From positions 128,408,239-128,472,238 of the forward strand of contig NC_089493.1 of assembly GCF_036850765.1 (NCBI RefSeq): DNA of 64,000 bases. The letters run 5' to 3'. This DNA is from Saccopteryx bilineata. Its lineage: Eukaryota > Chordata > Mammalia > Chiroptera > Emballonuridae. Position numbers and translations under genes: made by a program. Each line of letters opens with the position of its first letter. Within the stretch, counting starts at the first letter, position 1. The notes below the pieces were generated by a model that was not told where the DNA came from, did no database searches, and saw only the letters and a program-made list of their open reading frames with translations. Shown here piece after piece: positions 22,260-33,249 of this stretch.

Positions 22260-22640
22260 GTAATAATTTTATAAAATCAAAATAATACTGTATACACTAT
22301 TTTGAATCTTAACCTTAAACCTATAATACTGGGAACATTTCCCATTGCCAATAAAATTCTTTGAAAATAATTTTTAATGGTTTTTTACTAGGCCAATGTA
22401 TGTGTAACACCATGATTTATTTAGCCTTGTTGGCTTATTATCAAACCCTGAAGTGTTTCTGTCTTGTACTATTTTGGCTAACATCATAATGTATACCATT
22501 GTGCATAAATCTGTGTGTGAATTTGTGATGACTATTACAAGAGGAGTTACTGGATCAAAAGGTCTGGGCTTTTTAAACACTTGATACAAATTGTCACATT
22601 GCTTTCTAGAAAGGTTCTTAAGAGGTGGACTTGTCTCTTT
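22260..22640 (-). mobile_element. old L1 (L1M-type) 3' fragment
   Basis: The antisense L1 3' text is recognisable: 'gggaacatttcccattgcc', 'ttaatggttttttactaggcc', 'gtgcataaatctgtgtgtg', 'ttactggatcaaaaggtctgg', 'cttgatacaaattgtcacattgctttctagaaagg'. A family B SINE interrupts or abuts it at about 22635. Confidence 0.7.
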
Positions 22641-22953
22641 TTTTGTTACAGAGACAGAGAGAGGGACAGATAGGGACAGACAGGAACAGAGAGAGACTAG
22701 AAGCATCAATCATCAGTTTTTTGTTGCGACACCTTAGTTGTTCATTGATTGCTTTCTCATGTGTGCCTTGACCGGGGGGCTACAGAAGACCAAGTGACTC
22801 CTTGCTCAAGCCAGCAACCTTGGGCTCAAGCTGGTGAGCCCTGCTCACACTAGATGAGCCCACTCTCAAGCTGGTGGCCTCAGGGTTTCGAACCTGGGTT
22901 GTCCGCATCCCAGTCCAACGTTTTATCTACTGTGCCACCACCTGGTCAGGCAG
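22635..22953 (-). mobile_element. tRNA-derived bat SINE (family B)
   Basis: The minus-strand start 'gcctgaccaggtggtggcac' lies at the right end, with box B 'ggttcgaaaccctgaggcc'. The left end shows 'gagacagagagaggga' and a T-rich tail. An approximate duplication 'tggactt[g/a]tct' flanks it (about 22623 and 22957). Inserted at the edge of an old L1. Confidence 0.88.
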
Positions 22954-22969
22954 ACATGGACTTATCTTA

Positions 22970-24215
22970 ATGGACAGTGTCTTCATCAACATCCATCCAT
23001 GTAAAGATCCATTTATACACTTGGGCTGGCCCACAGAACCAGAACATTTATGTGGGCTGGGCAGGTCGTCCTCTCCTCTGGACAATGTCAGAGGCACAGA
23101 ATGAAATGAAAGTGTATTTGGCTACAGAAACCATAATCTCCAAATTAGGTATTGGTTTGGAGGGAGCATATTTGCATATTTGCACATTTGCTTGTTTGCA
23201 GTCCAGGCTCTCTGGGAAAGAAGCATGCTCCTCTGATCAGTCTGTATCTATCTGGTGTGTTACTGGTAACAGCCCAGTGTCAGTCAGGTGCGCCATCAAG
23301 CCACAGGGTGAGCCCCTCTGTTTGCTCAGTCACATTCTGATCACATCTCTCTGCACATAAATCCGGGGCTCCTCCATGGAGCCAGAGCATTGCCCAAGAA
23401 CCCTGAGCAACAAGGTGATGAACATACCTTGAGGTGAGGTGGGCTTGTTTTGCATCTGTTATTGGTTGACTTGTCCAAGTTTTGCTTTCAAGTAATGATC
23501 TTTATCTACGTTTGTTCCAATTCTTGCCCATTTCCCACTGAGAGCCACAATTTTGAGACAGAGAAGCAACATTTGGCAAAACTAACAATACATTTAAAAA
23601 ACCTTTTAACAACCTTTTTGTTTCTAATTTGGAAAGCAGCATATGTTCAAAGCAGAAAACTTAGAGAACCCAGGAAAGCAGGAAAGATGCCGTGGCCAGC
23701 GTGGATGGTGGCCTGCGTGGCAGATAGGGAATGTACCAGTCTCGGTGGACATCTGTGCAGGGTCAGCAAGGGTGATGCTGAGCTCAGCAGATGTTGGGTG
23801 GACATACCACAAAGAACTCTGCCTCTATAGGCTATGTAAGCCCAAGAACTGAGCTCCAACCCCAGGAGAAGGGGAGGGGGGTACTCATGCAATGACTGAG
23901 ATGAAAATTGTAAGCCTGGACCTGGCTGTGATCTGTGGCACCATCGTGGTGGGGAGCCTGCATGCTGTATCTCCCACCCACACAGAGAGCCTGTGAACAA
24001 CTCAGTATCTTTTAAGAGACTTCTTTTCTGCTTTAATCAGCCAGAACTGGAACTCTCAACTGATCTGCATATATAACGAATGTGTAGTATTCTTGTATAT
24101 GTTAAATAAGCACGGAGAAAACCATATTTAACAATGAAGTCTAGCCGTGGTCGTTGATGCAGGTTGCCTGGGAGAGGGGTGAGGTGAAGAAGAGGAGAAG
24201 GAAAGGAAGGAGGCA
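22970..24215. other. no gene or repeat recognised
   Basis: About 1.2 kb with several overlapping ORFs of 60-130 codons in different frames, none with a recognisable domain. Treated as unique non-coding sequence. Confidence 0.35.
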
Positions 24216-24234
24216 AGCAAAAACAGAGCGAGGG

Positions 24235-24634
24235 GGCCCTGGCCGGTTGGCTCAGTGGTAGAGCATCGGCCTGGCGTGCAGGAGTACCAGGTTTGATTCC
24301 CGGCCAGGGCACACAGGAGAAGCGCCCATCTGCTTCTCCACCCCTCCCCCTCTCCTTCCTCTCTGTCTCTATTTTCCCCTCCTGCAGCCAAGGCTCCATT
24401 GGAGCAAAGTTGGCCCGGGCACTGAGGATGGCTCTGTGGCCTCTGCCTCAGGCGCTAGAATGGCTCTGGTTGCAACAGAGCAATGCCCCAGATGGGCAGA
24501 GCATCGCCCCCTGGTGGGCGTGCCGGGTGGATCCCGGTCAGGTGCATGCAGGAGTCTGTCTGACTGTCTCTCCGTTTCCAACTTCAGAAAAATACAAAAA
24601 CAAACAAACAAACAAACAAAACACACACACACAC
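24235..24634 (+). mobile_element. tRNA-derived bat SINE (family A), full length
   Basis: Starts 'ggccctggccggttggctca', with box B 'ggtttgattcccggccaggg', CT-rich linker, body through 'ggcgtgccgggtggatcccgg', 'ttcagaaaaatac', and a (caaa)n(ca)n tail. An exact 15-bp duplication aaaacagagcgaggg lies at 24220-24234 and 24635-24649. Confidence 0.95.
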
Positions 24635-24879
24635 AAAACAGAGCGAGGGAGAAATGAGATGGCCTGAGGGAGAAGCCCAGCATGCATTATGACAGGAGTG
24701 TGTGCATGCATCCACATTGTTAGGCCACTGGCAGACCAGCACTCACTCAGAGCAGCTGGGAAAGGACTTTCCCAGGATTACACCAGGCCTGAGTATTTTC
24801 CGAGCTTCTCAGGAGATACTGATGAGAAAATAGAATTGATGTGTTCACTTACCATTGTGACCCTGGACCATGTGCATCA

Positions 24880-25090
24880 CCATCAGCCAGAAGTTTGTTT
24901 AAAAATTCCCACCCCTGGACTCCACTGCAAGCCTTCTGAGTCAGAATCTGGAGTGGGGTATTTTCTGTGCAGAGTAGGATAGCTCAGCACCTGGAAGTCA
25001 CAGGACCAAATTCCTGGGTCCCGGAACTGTCACAGGGCCCCTTGATACTCAGCCAGGTCTGGTGCAGTGGGCCCTATCTTTTCAAAAGTT
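24880..25090 (+). repeat. possible MER5-like hAT fragment
   Basis: 'agaagtttgtttaaaaattcccacccctggactccac' and 'tctgagtcagaatctgg' match the middle of MER5A-type (Charlie family hAT) consensus text. Termini are not evident. Confidence 0.4.
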
Positions 25091-25110
25091 TGCTTTAAAA
25101 ATCCTTAGTG

Positions 25111-25310
25111 AGTCCTGGCTAGGTAGCTCACTTGGTTAGAATGTTGTTTCAATATATGTACCACGGTTGCTGGTTCGATTCCCAGTCAGGGCACATACAA
25201 GAATCAACCAAAGAATGCAAAAATAAGTGGAAGAACAAATCAGTGTTTCTCTCTCCCTTCCTTCCTCTCTCTCTAAAATCAATCAATCATTTAATAAAGC
25301 ATCTTTAGTG
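25111..25310 (+). mobile_element. tRNA-derived short bat SINE
   Basis: Starts 'agtcctggctaggtagctca', with box B 'ggttcgattcccagtcaggg', a short body and a CT tract, ending 'aaatcaatcaatcatttaataaagc'. The duplication atc[c/t]ttagtg lies at 25101-25110 and 25311-25320. This ~200-bp form differs from the long family A copies after the tRNA-related part. Confidence 0.85.
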
Positions 25311-25320
25311 GCTGTTTCAC

Positions 25321-25640
25321 CTAGTAGTCCCACCTCTTAGAACTTATCTTAAGGAAAGAAACACACAACATGAAAGAATGTATGAGGAAGGATGTTTATC
25401 ACAATCCTTATTTATATTAATGTGTTTGGAAACAGCCCAAATATCAATCAGTAAAGGAGTAATTAAAACAGCTGTGACAGTTCTGTACAATGGAAGGTGA
25501 TGAAGCCATTAGAATTGTGATGGAGATGTCTCTGTGCAGAAATGGAAACATGTCCACAATATATCATGTTAAGTAGGGGAAATTGGATGGCAGAGTAGCA
25601 GGGATATCTCACACATAACAGTTGGTATTTACATGCACGG
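25321..25640 (+). mobile_element. old L1 (L1M-type) 3' fragment
   Basis: The text 'ccacctcttagaacttatcttaaggaaa … ggatgtttatcacaatccttatttat … aaacagcccaaatatc' follows the ORF2 end and 3' UTR of ancient L1s in sense orientation. It continues with 'gaagccattagaattg'. Confidence 0.6.
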
Positions 25641-25792
25641 CATAGCTGTATGTCATGTGAAATCTTGAGGGCACTTTCTTATTCACCCAAGAAAGCGGAC
25701 CTTCAATCCAGCCTATTTTATTTTTTCACAGATACACACATACACCTAGTTACATTTTATCATACAAACTTCAAAAATAATAATAATAATAG

Positions 25793-26100
25793 AGTGAGAC
25801 TGTATGAAATTAAAAAGCTCTGCACTGCAAAGGGAGCCACCAACAAAAAGCAAAGGACACCTACTGAACGGGAGAAAGTATTTGCTTATCTGCAAAGGGT
25901 TTAATATCCCCAGAATATAAAGAGCTCATGCAACTCAGTAGCAAAAACAAACAATCTGATTAAAGAATGGGCAGAGGAGCTGAATAGTCATTTCCCCAAA
26001 GAAGACAGATAGATAGGAAAGGTGCTCAACATGATTCATCATCAAAGAAATGCAAATCAAAACTGCAAGGGGAGGCCACCTCACACCTGTTGGCATTGTT
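25793..26100 (+). mobile_element. L1 ORF2 fragment, sense
   Basis: The conceptual protein matches the conserved L1 ORF2 C-terminal region: 'ctctgcactgcaaaggg', 'gaatgggcagaggagctgaatagtcatttccccaaagaagac', 'aaatgcaaatcaaaactgcaaggggaggccacctcacacctg'. It switches abruptly into unrelated sequence at 26100. Confidence 0.75.
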
Positions 26101-26554
26101 GATGTACAACCTCAAAAGTTTATTGTTTAATATTTTTGGCATGTCTTTTAGAAATATAGTGTTTGTCTTTATGGCTTATTTTATTTGTTTTTTTTTTTTT
26201 TTTTTTTTTTTGTATTTGGGTTATAGCTTTTGAATTTAGGGAAGTTTGTATTTTTTTTCTAAGGGTTACCTTTATACTCATTCTAAAATTTATACTCCTA
26301 GTCTGTCTTTTTCAGGTTGTATTGGTTTCCCCTCCCCATGTGCAACCACACCATCTCCACGGGTCTAACTTGAAGTGATATCCTTTTCTTTTCAGTTAAA
26401 AACCATGAGACAATTTGCAAGCTTGTTGAACTTTTGATACACTTTTTCCATTTTTCCTCCATTTTTGGTAATTGTACTCCATTTACATCATCAGAACATA
26501 AAACCCATCAGCCCCGTTTTCACTTCCTGAGAACTATCCTTCAGTTCGAATTCT
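26101..26554. other. unclassified, with T-homopolymer 26189-26211
   Basis: AT-rich; contains a run of more than 20 T that may be the A-tail of a minus-strand retroposon. No further identification. Confidence 0.35.
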
Positions 26555-27060
26555 ATGGGAGAATGCATCTTTCATGATCCCCCCAGTCTGTATGCTGGTA
26601 CTTTTCCCGGCATTGTGTTGTCTGACCCTCATCTTTTAGTAGGTGCCTCAGGAGGGACTCCAGGGCAATATTCCCTGGGTTTTTCGTGTGTTCCTAACAG
26701 TGTGCCTTTATATTTGAAGATCAGTTTGGTTAGTTGCTATAAAATCCTTACCTCACAATTTCTTTCCTTGAGTAGTTTAAATATGTGGCTTCATTGCCCT
26801 GTGGCATAACTTGTTGTGTTCAAAGTCTGATGGTGATCTGATTTTTTTCTCCTTTTAAGTAATGTGTTTTACTTATTTATTGTAATTTTTTTCTTTTAAG
26901 TCTTGTAGTCTCACTAGAATACTGGCTCTTATAGGTTGATTTTCCCAGATAAGAGATGCACCTTTCACTATGAAGTTTCATGTTTTTTATTTCAGAAAGT
27001 TTTCTTAATTTAAATATTTTTATATTTGTTTTGTATGTTGTTTTGGTTTTCATCTTCAGG
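26555..27060 (-). mobile_element. HAL1/L1 ORF1-like relic
   Basis: The minus-strand translation resembles the C-terminal part of L1-type ORF1: 'SDFEHNKLCHRAM', then 'KERNCE' and 'FKYKGTLLG' (compare FKYEGE in the younger L1s here). Stops are frequent. It could be HAL1, an ORF1-only L1 relative, or an old L1. Confidence 0.5.
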
Positions 27061-27095
27061 ATTTCCATTCCACATGCATGAGCCATCTTTGCTGT

Positions 27096-27150
27096 GTGTG
27101 TGTGTGTGTGTGTGCGCGCGCGCGCGTGCATGTGCACGCGTGCATGCCCA
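27096..27150. repeat. (TG)n(CG)n alternating tract
   Basis: About 22 bases of TG repeats pass directly into CG repeats and then 'tgcatgtgcacgcgtgcatg'. Strict purine-pyrimidine alternation of this kind favours Z-DNA. Confidence 0.85.
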
Positions 27151-27302
27151 CACATGAATGCATGCCATTTTCTCTTGAATCATTTTTCACCTTCTTTATT
27201 TCTTTTTTATTAAAAATTTTTTTATCCTTTGCAACTGGTGTTCATTCATACTCAGGTTTTGTCGTGGTTTTAAAACACGGCCACCAAAAGGCACGAGAAA
27301 AC

Positions 27303-27644
27303 GTTTTTTTTGTGGGATTTTTTTGGTATTTTTCTGAAGTGAGAAGCAGGGAGGCAGAGAGACAGACTCCTGCATGTGCCCGACCAGGATCCACCCGGCA
27401 TGCCCACTAGGGGGCGATGCGCTGCCCATCTGGGGCATTGCTCTGTTGCAACTGGAGCCATTCTAGCACCTGAGGTGGAGGTCATGGAGCCATCCTCAGC
27501 AGCCAGGCCAACTTTGCTCCAATGGAGCCTTAGCTGTGGGAGGGCAATAGAGAGATAGAGAGAAAGGAGAAGGGATGGATGTTTCTCCTGTGTGTCTTGG
27601 CTGGGAATAGAACCTGGGACTTCCACATGCCAGGCCAATGCTCT
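27303..27644 (-). mobile_element. tRNA-derived bat SINE (family A), 5'-truncated
   Basis: The body and tail match family A on the minus strand, but the right end stops at 'gtagagcattggcctgg', so the first ~20 bases of the tRNA-like head are missing. A 10-bp duplication acgagaaaac lies at 27293-27302 and 27645-27654, which shows that the truncation happened at insertion. Confidence 0.92.
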
Positions 27645-27659
27645 ACGAGAAAACATCTT

Positions 27660-27800
27660 AAGGTGAGGGAACTGTTCTATCTCTTGACTGTGTTTGTGGT
27701 TATAAGACTGTGTATCTCATTATCCGAAGTCATCAAACTGCACAATTATAATGCATGAATTTACTGCCTGCAAATGACACTTTAACAAAGCTGAGGAAAT
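27660..27800 (+). repeat. L1 3' UTR-like fragment
   Basis: 'gggaactgttctatctcttgactgtgtttgtggttataagac … atcaaactgcacaattataatgcatgaattt' follows the sense 3' UTR of old L1s. Confidence 0.5.
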
Positions 27801-27809
27801 GGACTAAAG

Positions 27810-28250
27810 CTCTCTGACACACCTCCTGACAAGAGACAGAGTCTCTGTCCCCTCCCTTTAAATCTGTGTGAGCCTGTGACAGCTTGAACTGACCCACAGC
27901 CCAGTGATGTTATGTGACTTCCAAAGCTAGGTCAGCGAAGGCCAACCTGGGCTGTCTTGGTCTTTGGGACACTCGCTCCTAGAAACTTGAGCTACCATGT
28001 ATAAAGCTTGACTACCCTGAGAGTGATATGCTGGGTAGGCCATCTGTCATCATTCCAGTCATCTGTCCTAGCTGAACCCACCCTCCAGCCATCCAAACCA
28101 AGTGCCAGGCATGTAATTGAAGAAGCCATCTTGGAAGTAGACCTATTCCCAGCTGTCCCAGTCCAGCCAAGGCCAGAAGCCCCAGCCTGGTATGGTGTTG
28201 TTTTATTTCACTACATTTTGGGGTAATTCATTATGTAGCAGTAGTTGAAA
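27810..28250 (+). mobile_element. MLT1-like MaLR LTR
   Basis: It contains 'gaagccatcttggaagtagacc', 'agaagccccagcctgg', and near its end 'tttcactacattttggggtaattcattatgtagcagtag', matching the 3' half of MLT1-type LTRs. The internal 5' half is weaker. Confidence 0.65.
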
Positions 28251-29105
28251 TCTGTCCATTTTAATCTTCATTTATAAAATCATTTTCTTTATTTTTTATT
28301 CTTTCCTGAGTTCTATCATTTCCCTTTTCAAATTTTTCTTTTGTCAATTACTTTATTTCTAAGTTTTTCTAAGCTTATTAGAATATCATCTCATTAGGGC
28401 TGTTCTTTACAGGTTATATCTATTTTGTGGGCATGTCTTCATTATCTCTGGAGACTGTATTTTGTCCCTTATTTTCTTTTTGCTTAGAGTGACTTTGTGT
28501 GGGATTTGCTCATGATCATTTTCTGTTGCTCATTTTAACAAGAGAGCTTTTTTTGTACTTTTAGGAGGAGAAGGTAGGCTAGGATAACTCTCCTAGATTC
28601 ACTACCCTGGTAATTCTCCTTCCACTATTTTCACAAAATGAGTTGTGTTGTCTCCACTTCTTTCTCTTGCTTTTATCTGAATCTCTTCTCTCTCTCCCTC
28701 TTCCCCCACCCATTCTCTTCCCTGCCTCTCACCCCCACCACGATTCTCAATTTATATTCTGATGCCAGCAGGTATTTTTCAGCACAGAATATTATCTTAC
28801 AACAAAGTTTGGTTTGTTAGTTTAAAAATGTTTAGAAAGCCTAGAGTGTTCCAGCACCTTCTACCTCCTGGGATCCCGTTGCACTCATGTGCAAATTGGA
28901 GCCTATGAGGTTTTCTCTAGCTTTTGGCTGATGCTTTCAGGTTGGGCCACCAATATTCCCCAGGTCATGTGTGAGTTCTCTGGCTCTCCGGGCTCCTGGA
29001 GCCCTTCTCCTTTTCTCCCTTTTCTCCCACATAATTGCCACAACCACAGTCTCACAGCTGTAAGTACCCACCTGCTCAGACTTGGAGCTTGTGATGGTAC
29101 CTAGT
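28251..29105. other. no gene recognised; possibly old L1/HAL1 or ERVL-MaLR debris
   Basis: 28251-28560 is T-rich with wording reminiscent of antisense L1/HAL1 sequence, but I could not confirm it. The remainder shows only chance ORFs. Confidence 0.3.
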
Positions 29106-29117
29106 AATTTTTTTGTA

Positions 29118-29285
29118 GATCAGTGGTTCTCAGTCTTTAGAATCAGCATCCGCAGAATCATCTGGAAGTCTAATTAAAACAGACTCAGAGGTTCCGTGGG
29201 CCCCGAGATCTGCATTTCCAGCCAGTTCCCAGGTTATACAGGTTCTTGTGGTTTGGAGACCTCACTTTTAGAAACATTGTGATTG
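29118..29285 (+). repeat. MER5A-like hAT fragment
   Basis: 'cagtggttctcagtctttag…tcatctggaagtctaattaaaac…ggccccgagatctgcatttccagccagttcccaggtt' follows the MER5A consensus order. Confidence 0.75.
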
Positions 29286-29329
29286 AGGTCAGCAAGCTTT
29301 CTGCTTTGCTACCCTCATTGCTTTGGTAA

Positions 29330-29990
29330 TTTTCTAAAAATAATTTTTAAATTTTCAGTCATAGTTGACATATAATATTTTATGAGTTTCAGATGTACAC
29401 CCCAGTGATTAGACATTATATAATTTATTAAGTGATCATCCTGATAAATACCCATCAGACACCATACATGGTTATTGGAATATTATTGACTATATTCCTT
29501 ATGCTATAATTTATATCCCTGTGACTATTCTATAAAAACCAACTTGTACTTCATAATCCCTTCACCTTTACACCATCCCCCCAACCCCCCTCCCATCTGG
29601 CAACTGTCAAAATGTTCTCTGTATCTGTGAATTTGTTTCTGTTCTGCTGGTTCATTTGTTTTTTGGATTTAATTGTTGATAGACATGTATTTATTGCAAT
29701 TTTATTGTTCATATTTATTATCTTTTTTTTTTTCTTCTAAAGAAAACCCTTGAATGTTTTGTGTAATACTAGTTTGGTGGTGATGAACTCCTTTAGCTTT
29801 TTCTTGTCTGGGAAGCTCTTTAACTGTCCTTCGATTCTAAATGATAGCTTTGCTGGGTAGAATAATCATGGTTATAGGTCCTTGCTTTTTATCACTTTGA
29901 ATATTTCTTGCCACTCCCTTCTGCCCTGAAAAGTTTCTATTTTTATGGAGGAAACTGAAGAGTTCAAAAATTATGCTGCTGACAGCTTTG
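29330..29990 (-). mobile_element. old L1 fragments, antisense
   Basis: 29340-29670 reads 'catagttgacatataatatt … cagatgtacaccccagtgattagacattatataa … tgtgactattctataaaaac … ccccaacccccctcccatctggcaac', an L1 3' UTR on the minus strand. 29740-29960 ('gtttggtggtgatgaactcctttagc … tttgctgggtagaataatcatgg') matches the ORF1 C-terminal region, also antisense. They may be one deleted copy or two insertions. Confidence 0.65.
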
Positions 29991-29994
29991 GGAA

Positions 29995-30560
29995 ATGATC
30001 TGGCAGTTCCTCACAGGGTTAAACTTAGCAATTTTACTCCTGGGTATACCTGAGAGAAATAAAAACATAAGTCCACACAAAAACTTGTACACCAACATTT
30101 ATAGTAGCATTATTTACAATAGCCAAAAGGTAAAAGAAAAATCCAAATGCCCATCAAAAGATGAACATATAAATAAAAGGTATATCCATGCAATGGATAT
30201 ATCCTTACAAAGGAAGGAAATCCTGACATATGCTACAACATGAATGCACTTTGAAAGTAGTTTCATGTATATGAAATATCCAGAATAGGCAAATATATAG
30301 AGACAGGAATTATATTTGTGGTTGCCTAGGGCTAGGGAATGTGGGGAGAAATGGAGAATGACTGCTAAGGGGAGTACAGGGTTTCATTTTGGGGTGTGAA
30401 AGTGTTTTCAATTGACTACGGTGATGGCCGCACCACTCTGTGAAAATCCTGAAAGCCGTGGAATCATACAGTATAGCACTAGTGAAGCACATCTCAATAA
30501 AGCTGTTACTTAGAAAGCACTACGTTGCCACCACAGCTGTATTCCCAGAACCCTCTTCTT
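29995..30560 (+). mobile_element. old L1 3' end, sense
   Basis: 'tactcctgggtatacctgagagaaataaaaacata … acaccaacatttatagtagcattatttacaatagccaaaag … caaatgcccatcaaaagatgaac' is the sense L1 ORF2 C-terminal region. The 3' UTR follows ('gtggttgcctagggctaggg', 'gaatcatacagtatagcactag'). It lies head-on to the antisense L1 at its left. Confidence 0.7.
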
Positions 30561-31750
30561 TTAAAAACTATTATCATTATTTAAAAAGGTTGGTACCTCT
30601 ATTCATTGTAACAAGTCTCACATGATGCTTCTTGCAAACAATCACCACATGGCAGTCTAGGCAGGACTCTGTGGTTGAAGTGGGGGACACGTGGGCACCC
30701 CAAGGAAGGGTTTGTGGCCCCACAGTGCTGCCCTTAGTGCCAGCTGTGGTTACATGCAATGGATGTGCCATAGTAAAGTTATGCATCTTTCTGGCCTCAG
30801 AGCAAAGCCTCTAGGCTCTGGGAAGCCAGGCCTCCCTGGCCCTCCATGTGGCCCTCACCATGAAAGGGAGCTCACACTCTCATTGCTGCAGGCTCTGCTG
30901 CGCCTACTGCAGACTCCTTCCCAGCTCTTCCCTGGGTTCCAAGTGTCAAGGTCATCCTTCCTCTCTCCAAACTCTCCTCCCCACCCCTGCCAAGCCCCAT
31001 TCTGCTTTCCATCTTGTCAGACAACAAAGGCAGTGGGGGTATTCATTTATACCTCCAGCCAGCTAATGAGACAATTCCCTGAAAAACGGCCCCAGCTCGC
31101 TGGAGCCTCCTCGGGCTTTTGGTTGCTACTTCTGTGTTCCAATTCCCAGCACTTACTCTACATATAAATTTTGCATGGTGAATAGGCACCATTCTTTGGG
31201 GAAGCCCATGTGTTCCCTTGGCTATTTTATGTAAATCTCTTGTTTTGCTTTTTAATATTACTGTTAAACTGTAATCAATTCTTCCATCAGCCTCTCTTCA
31301 GTGTGCAGTGCCTAATGCAGCCTGAAGTGACTCTATGTACCACCAGCTAGACACCTGTTCTCGAAGCCACACAAGCTGCTAGACCCTTTCCTGTATGGAA
31401 TGGGAGTGTGGGGGAGAGGAAGGAAGGTTTGTGCAGGTGGAATTGGAATGGTTTCATCATCAATTGACTGTGGTTTTCAGGTTAGCTGAGATAGTTCTGA
31501 TTTTTTAGCCAACGGGCACATGAAGGTTAACAGTCGTGAAGGAAGCCTGAGAGAAAGTCGAAATGCACCTTAAAGTGTGGCCCCTCGTCTCGTGCTCCAA
31601 TTTGGAGCCGTTGTCTTCTTTCTGTTTCCAGAGCAGCTTTGTTCCATTGCATTGCCACCATTTTCTTACAGAATCCCCTCAAAATCAGCCTCTTTGAAAA
31701 GTTTACCAGCACCATGGACCATCTTGGGATGGTGTACATCGGGAGTGGGA
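30561..31750. other. no gene or repeat recognised
   Basis: The longest frame (30691-31167 +) is 158 codons and Pro/Ser-rich, without a recognisable domain, and overlaps other frames equally open. Not called. Confidence 0.35.
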
Positions 31751-31779
31751 GCCTGGTCTGTCCATGCTCTATCCCCAGA

Positions 31780-32205
31780 CCCTGTGCATGTGATCTTGTT
31801 TGGAAAATGGGTCTTTGCAGTTAAGGACTGTGAGATGAGATCACCCTGGATTATCTGCACAGACCCTAATCCAGTGACCAGTGTCCACCTAACATCTAAC
31901 CAGAGGAGAGAGATGGATGAAGGGCAGGTGATGCAAAGATAGAGGCAGGGATTTCAGTGATGTGGCTATAAGCCAAAGGGTCCAGTGGTTGCTAGGCCAC
32001 CAGAAGCCAGATAAGGGAGGAAACAGATTTTCTCCCCAAGCCTCCAGAGGGAGTATGGTCTTGCTGACACCTTGATTATGGATGTCTCACCTCCAAAACT
32101 GAGATAGCATAAACTCCCGTTGCTTCAAGCCACCAACTTTGCGGGAATTAATTTGAGTAGCCACACATTACGAATGTGGTATTCATGCTTTTCTATGTTA
32201 CCACC
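31780..32205 (+). mobile_element. MLT1-like MaLR LTR
   Basis: It shows 'cctggattatctgcacagaccctaatcc', 'cagattttctccccaagcctccagagggagtatggtcttgctgacaccttgatta', and 'tgcttcaagccaccaactttgcgggaatt', in the order of MLT1/MST-type LTRs. Confidence 0.7.
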
Positions 32206-32930
32206 AGCAGAAAACACAGGAAAGAAGGGATTGTATAATGCCAAGGCATGAAACTTTGGGCAGTCAGGCTGTTCCTTTCACAGGGACAAGCTCCATTGTC
32301 AGATGCAAGGAGACCGCACACATAACTCAAGCCTAAAGCAAGAAACAAATTTCTACAATTCAGACCCAGCTAGAACGGGTTGCCCACAGCTTGGCCTTCA
32401 GGAATATCATTTCCCTCACACATATACGACATGGCAGGTCATATGTTCACACGTAAGATTCCTCAGTCCAAAAGGTTTTGAAAGTCAGCTTTGTATACTT
32501 CACCCCTCTCCCAATTTTCTATGTTTATTTTAATGGCTCGAAAGAACACATTTACGAGTAGTTAGGGAAACGTCCTGGAACCCCAGGTCTGTGTGAGATC
32601 TTTCTGAAGATCCGCACTGTGTGTGAGCTGGTGCCCCAGGAGGCCCAGTCACTAGCAAGGGGCCCCATTCTACCACCTTAGGACATGGCTCTCTGTGATT
32701 TATTCATTCAACAAATGTTTGTTTTTTAAATATTTTAATTCTTTTTATCAGTTGATGATACTTTATTGGAGACTTTTTTCTTTCTTATTCTATTTGGTCT
32801 GGCACTTTCTGATCACTCTCCTGAGAAGTTTCTCCTTAGTTTATTTTCTTCCTATTGCCCACATCTCACATAACACCCACTACATGTCCTTGTGCTCTCC
32901 CTAGGAGTTAAGCCAAGCCAGTTTGGGCCC
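32206..32930. other. no gene recognised
   Basis: Nothing supported except a short 'ttcattcaacaaatgttt' word near 32701, which is common in antisense L2/MIR. Confidence 0.35.
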
Positions 32931-32934
32931 ATAT

Positions 32935-33015
32935 TTTTCACCTCTCAGTAGAAACAGGGCCTGCGTAGGGCCTGACACACAGTAGGTCCTCACAAATGGT
33001 CTGTCAAATAAAACG
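32935..33015 (+). repeat. L2-like 3' fragment
   Basis: 'gaaacagggcctgcgtagggcctgacacacagtaggtcctcacaaatgg' matches the conserved 3' end of L2. Confidence 0.5.
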
Positions 33016-33213
33016 CCAAGTTTCCAGGTGTTCCCACCACACACAGTACCACTTTGTTATAGTACTTTAATTTTATCTTGTAGGGAAATTTTGTATTTAA
33101 ATCACTTCTGATTCAGTTATTTTAAATAACTTTCTCTTTCAGCTTGCCAAGTGTTTATCCTAAATGATTGGTTACATGTCTCTGTGTGGCTGGTCGTGGT
33201 GATGCATTTCTGT

Positions 33214-33248
33214 ATGTGTGTGTGTGTGTGTGTGTGCGCGTGCACACA
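33214..33248. repeat. (TG)n microsatellite
   Basis: About 22 bases of TG followed by 'cgcgtgcacaca'. Polymorphic by nature. Confidence 0.85.
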
Positions 33249-33249
33249 T

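Noticed and set aside
30691..31167. 158-codon plus-strand frame
   Set aside because: Pro/Ser/Leu-rich, no domain, and neighbouring frames are equally open. No splice or promoter evidence.
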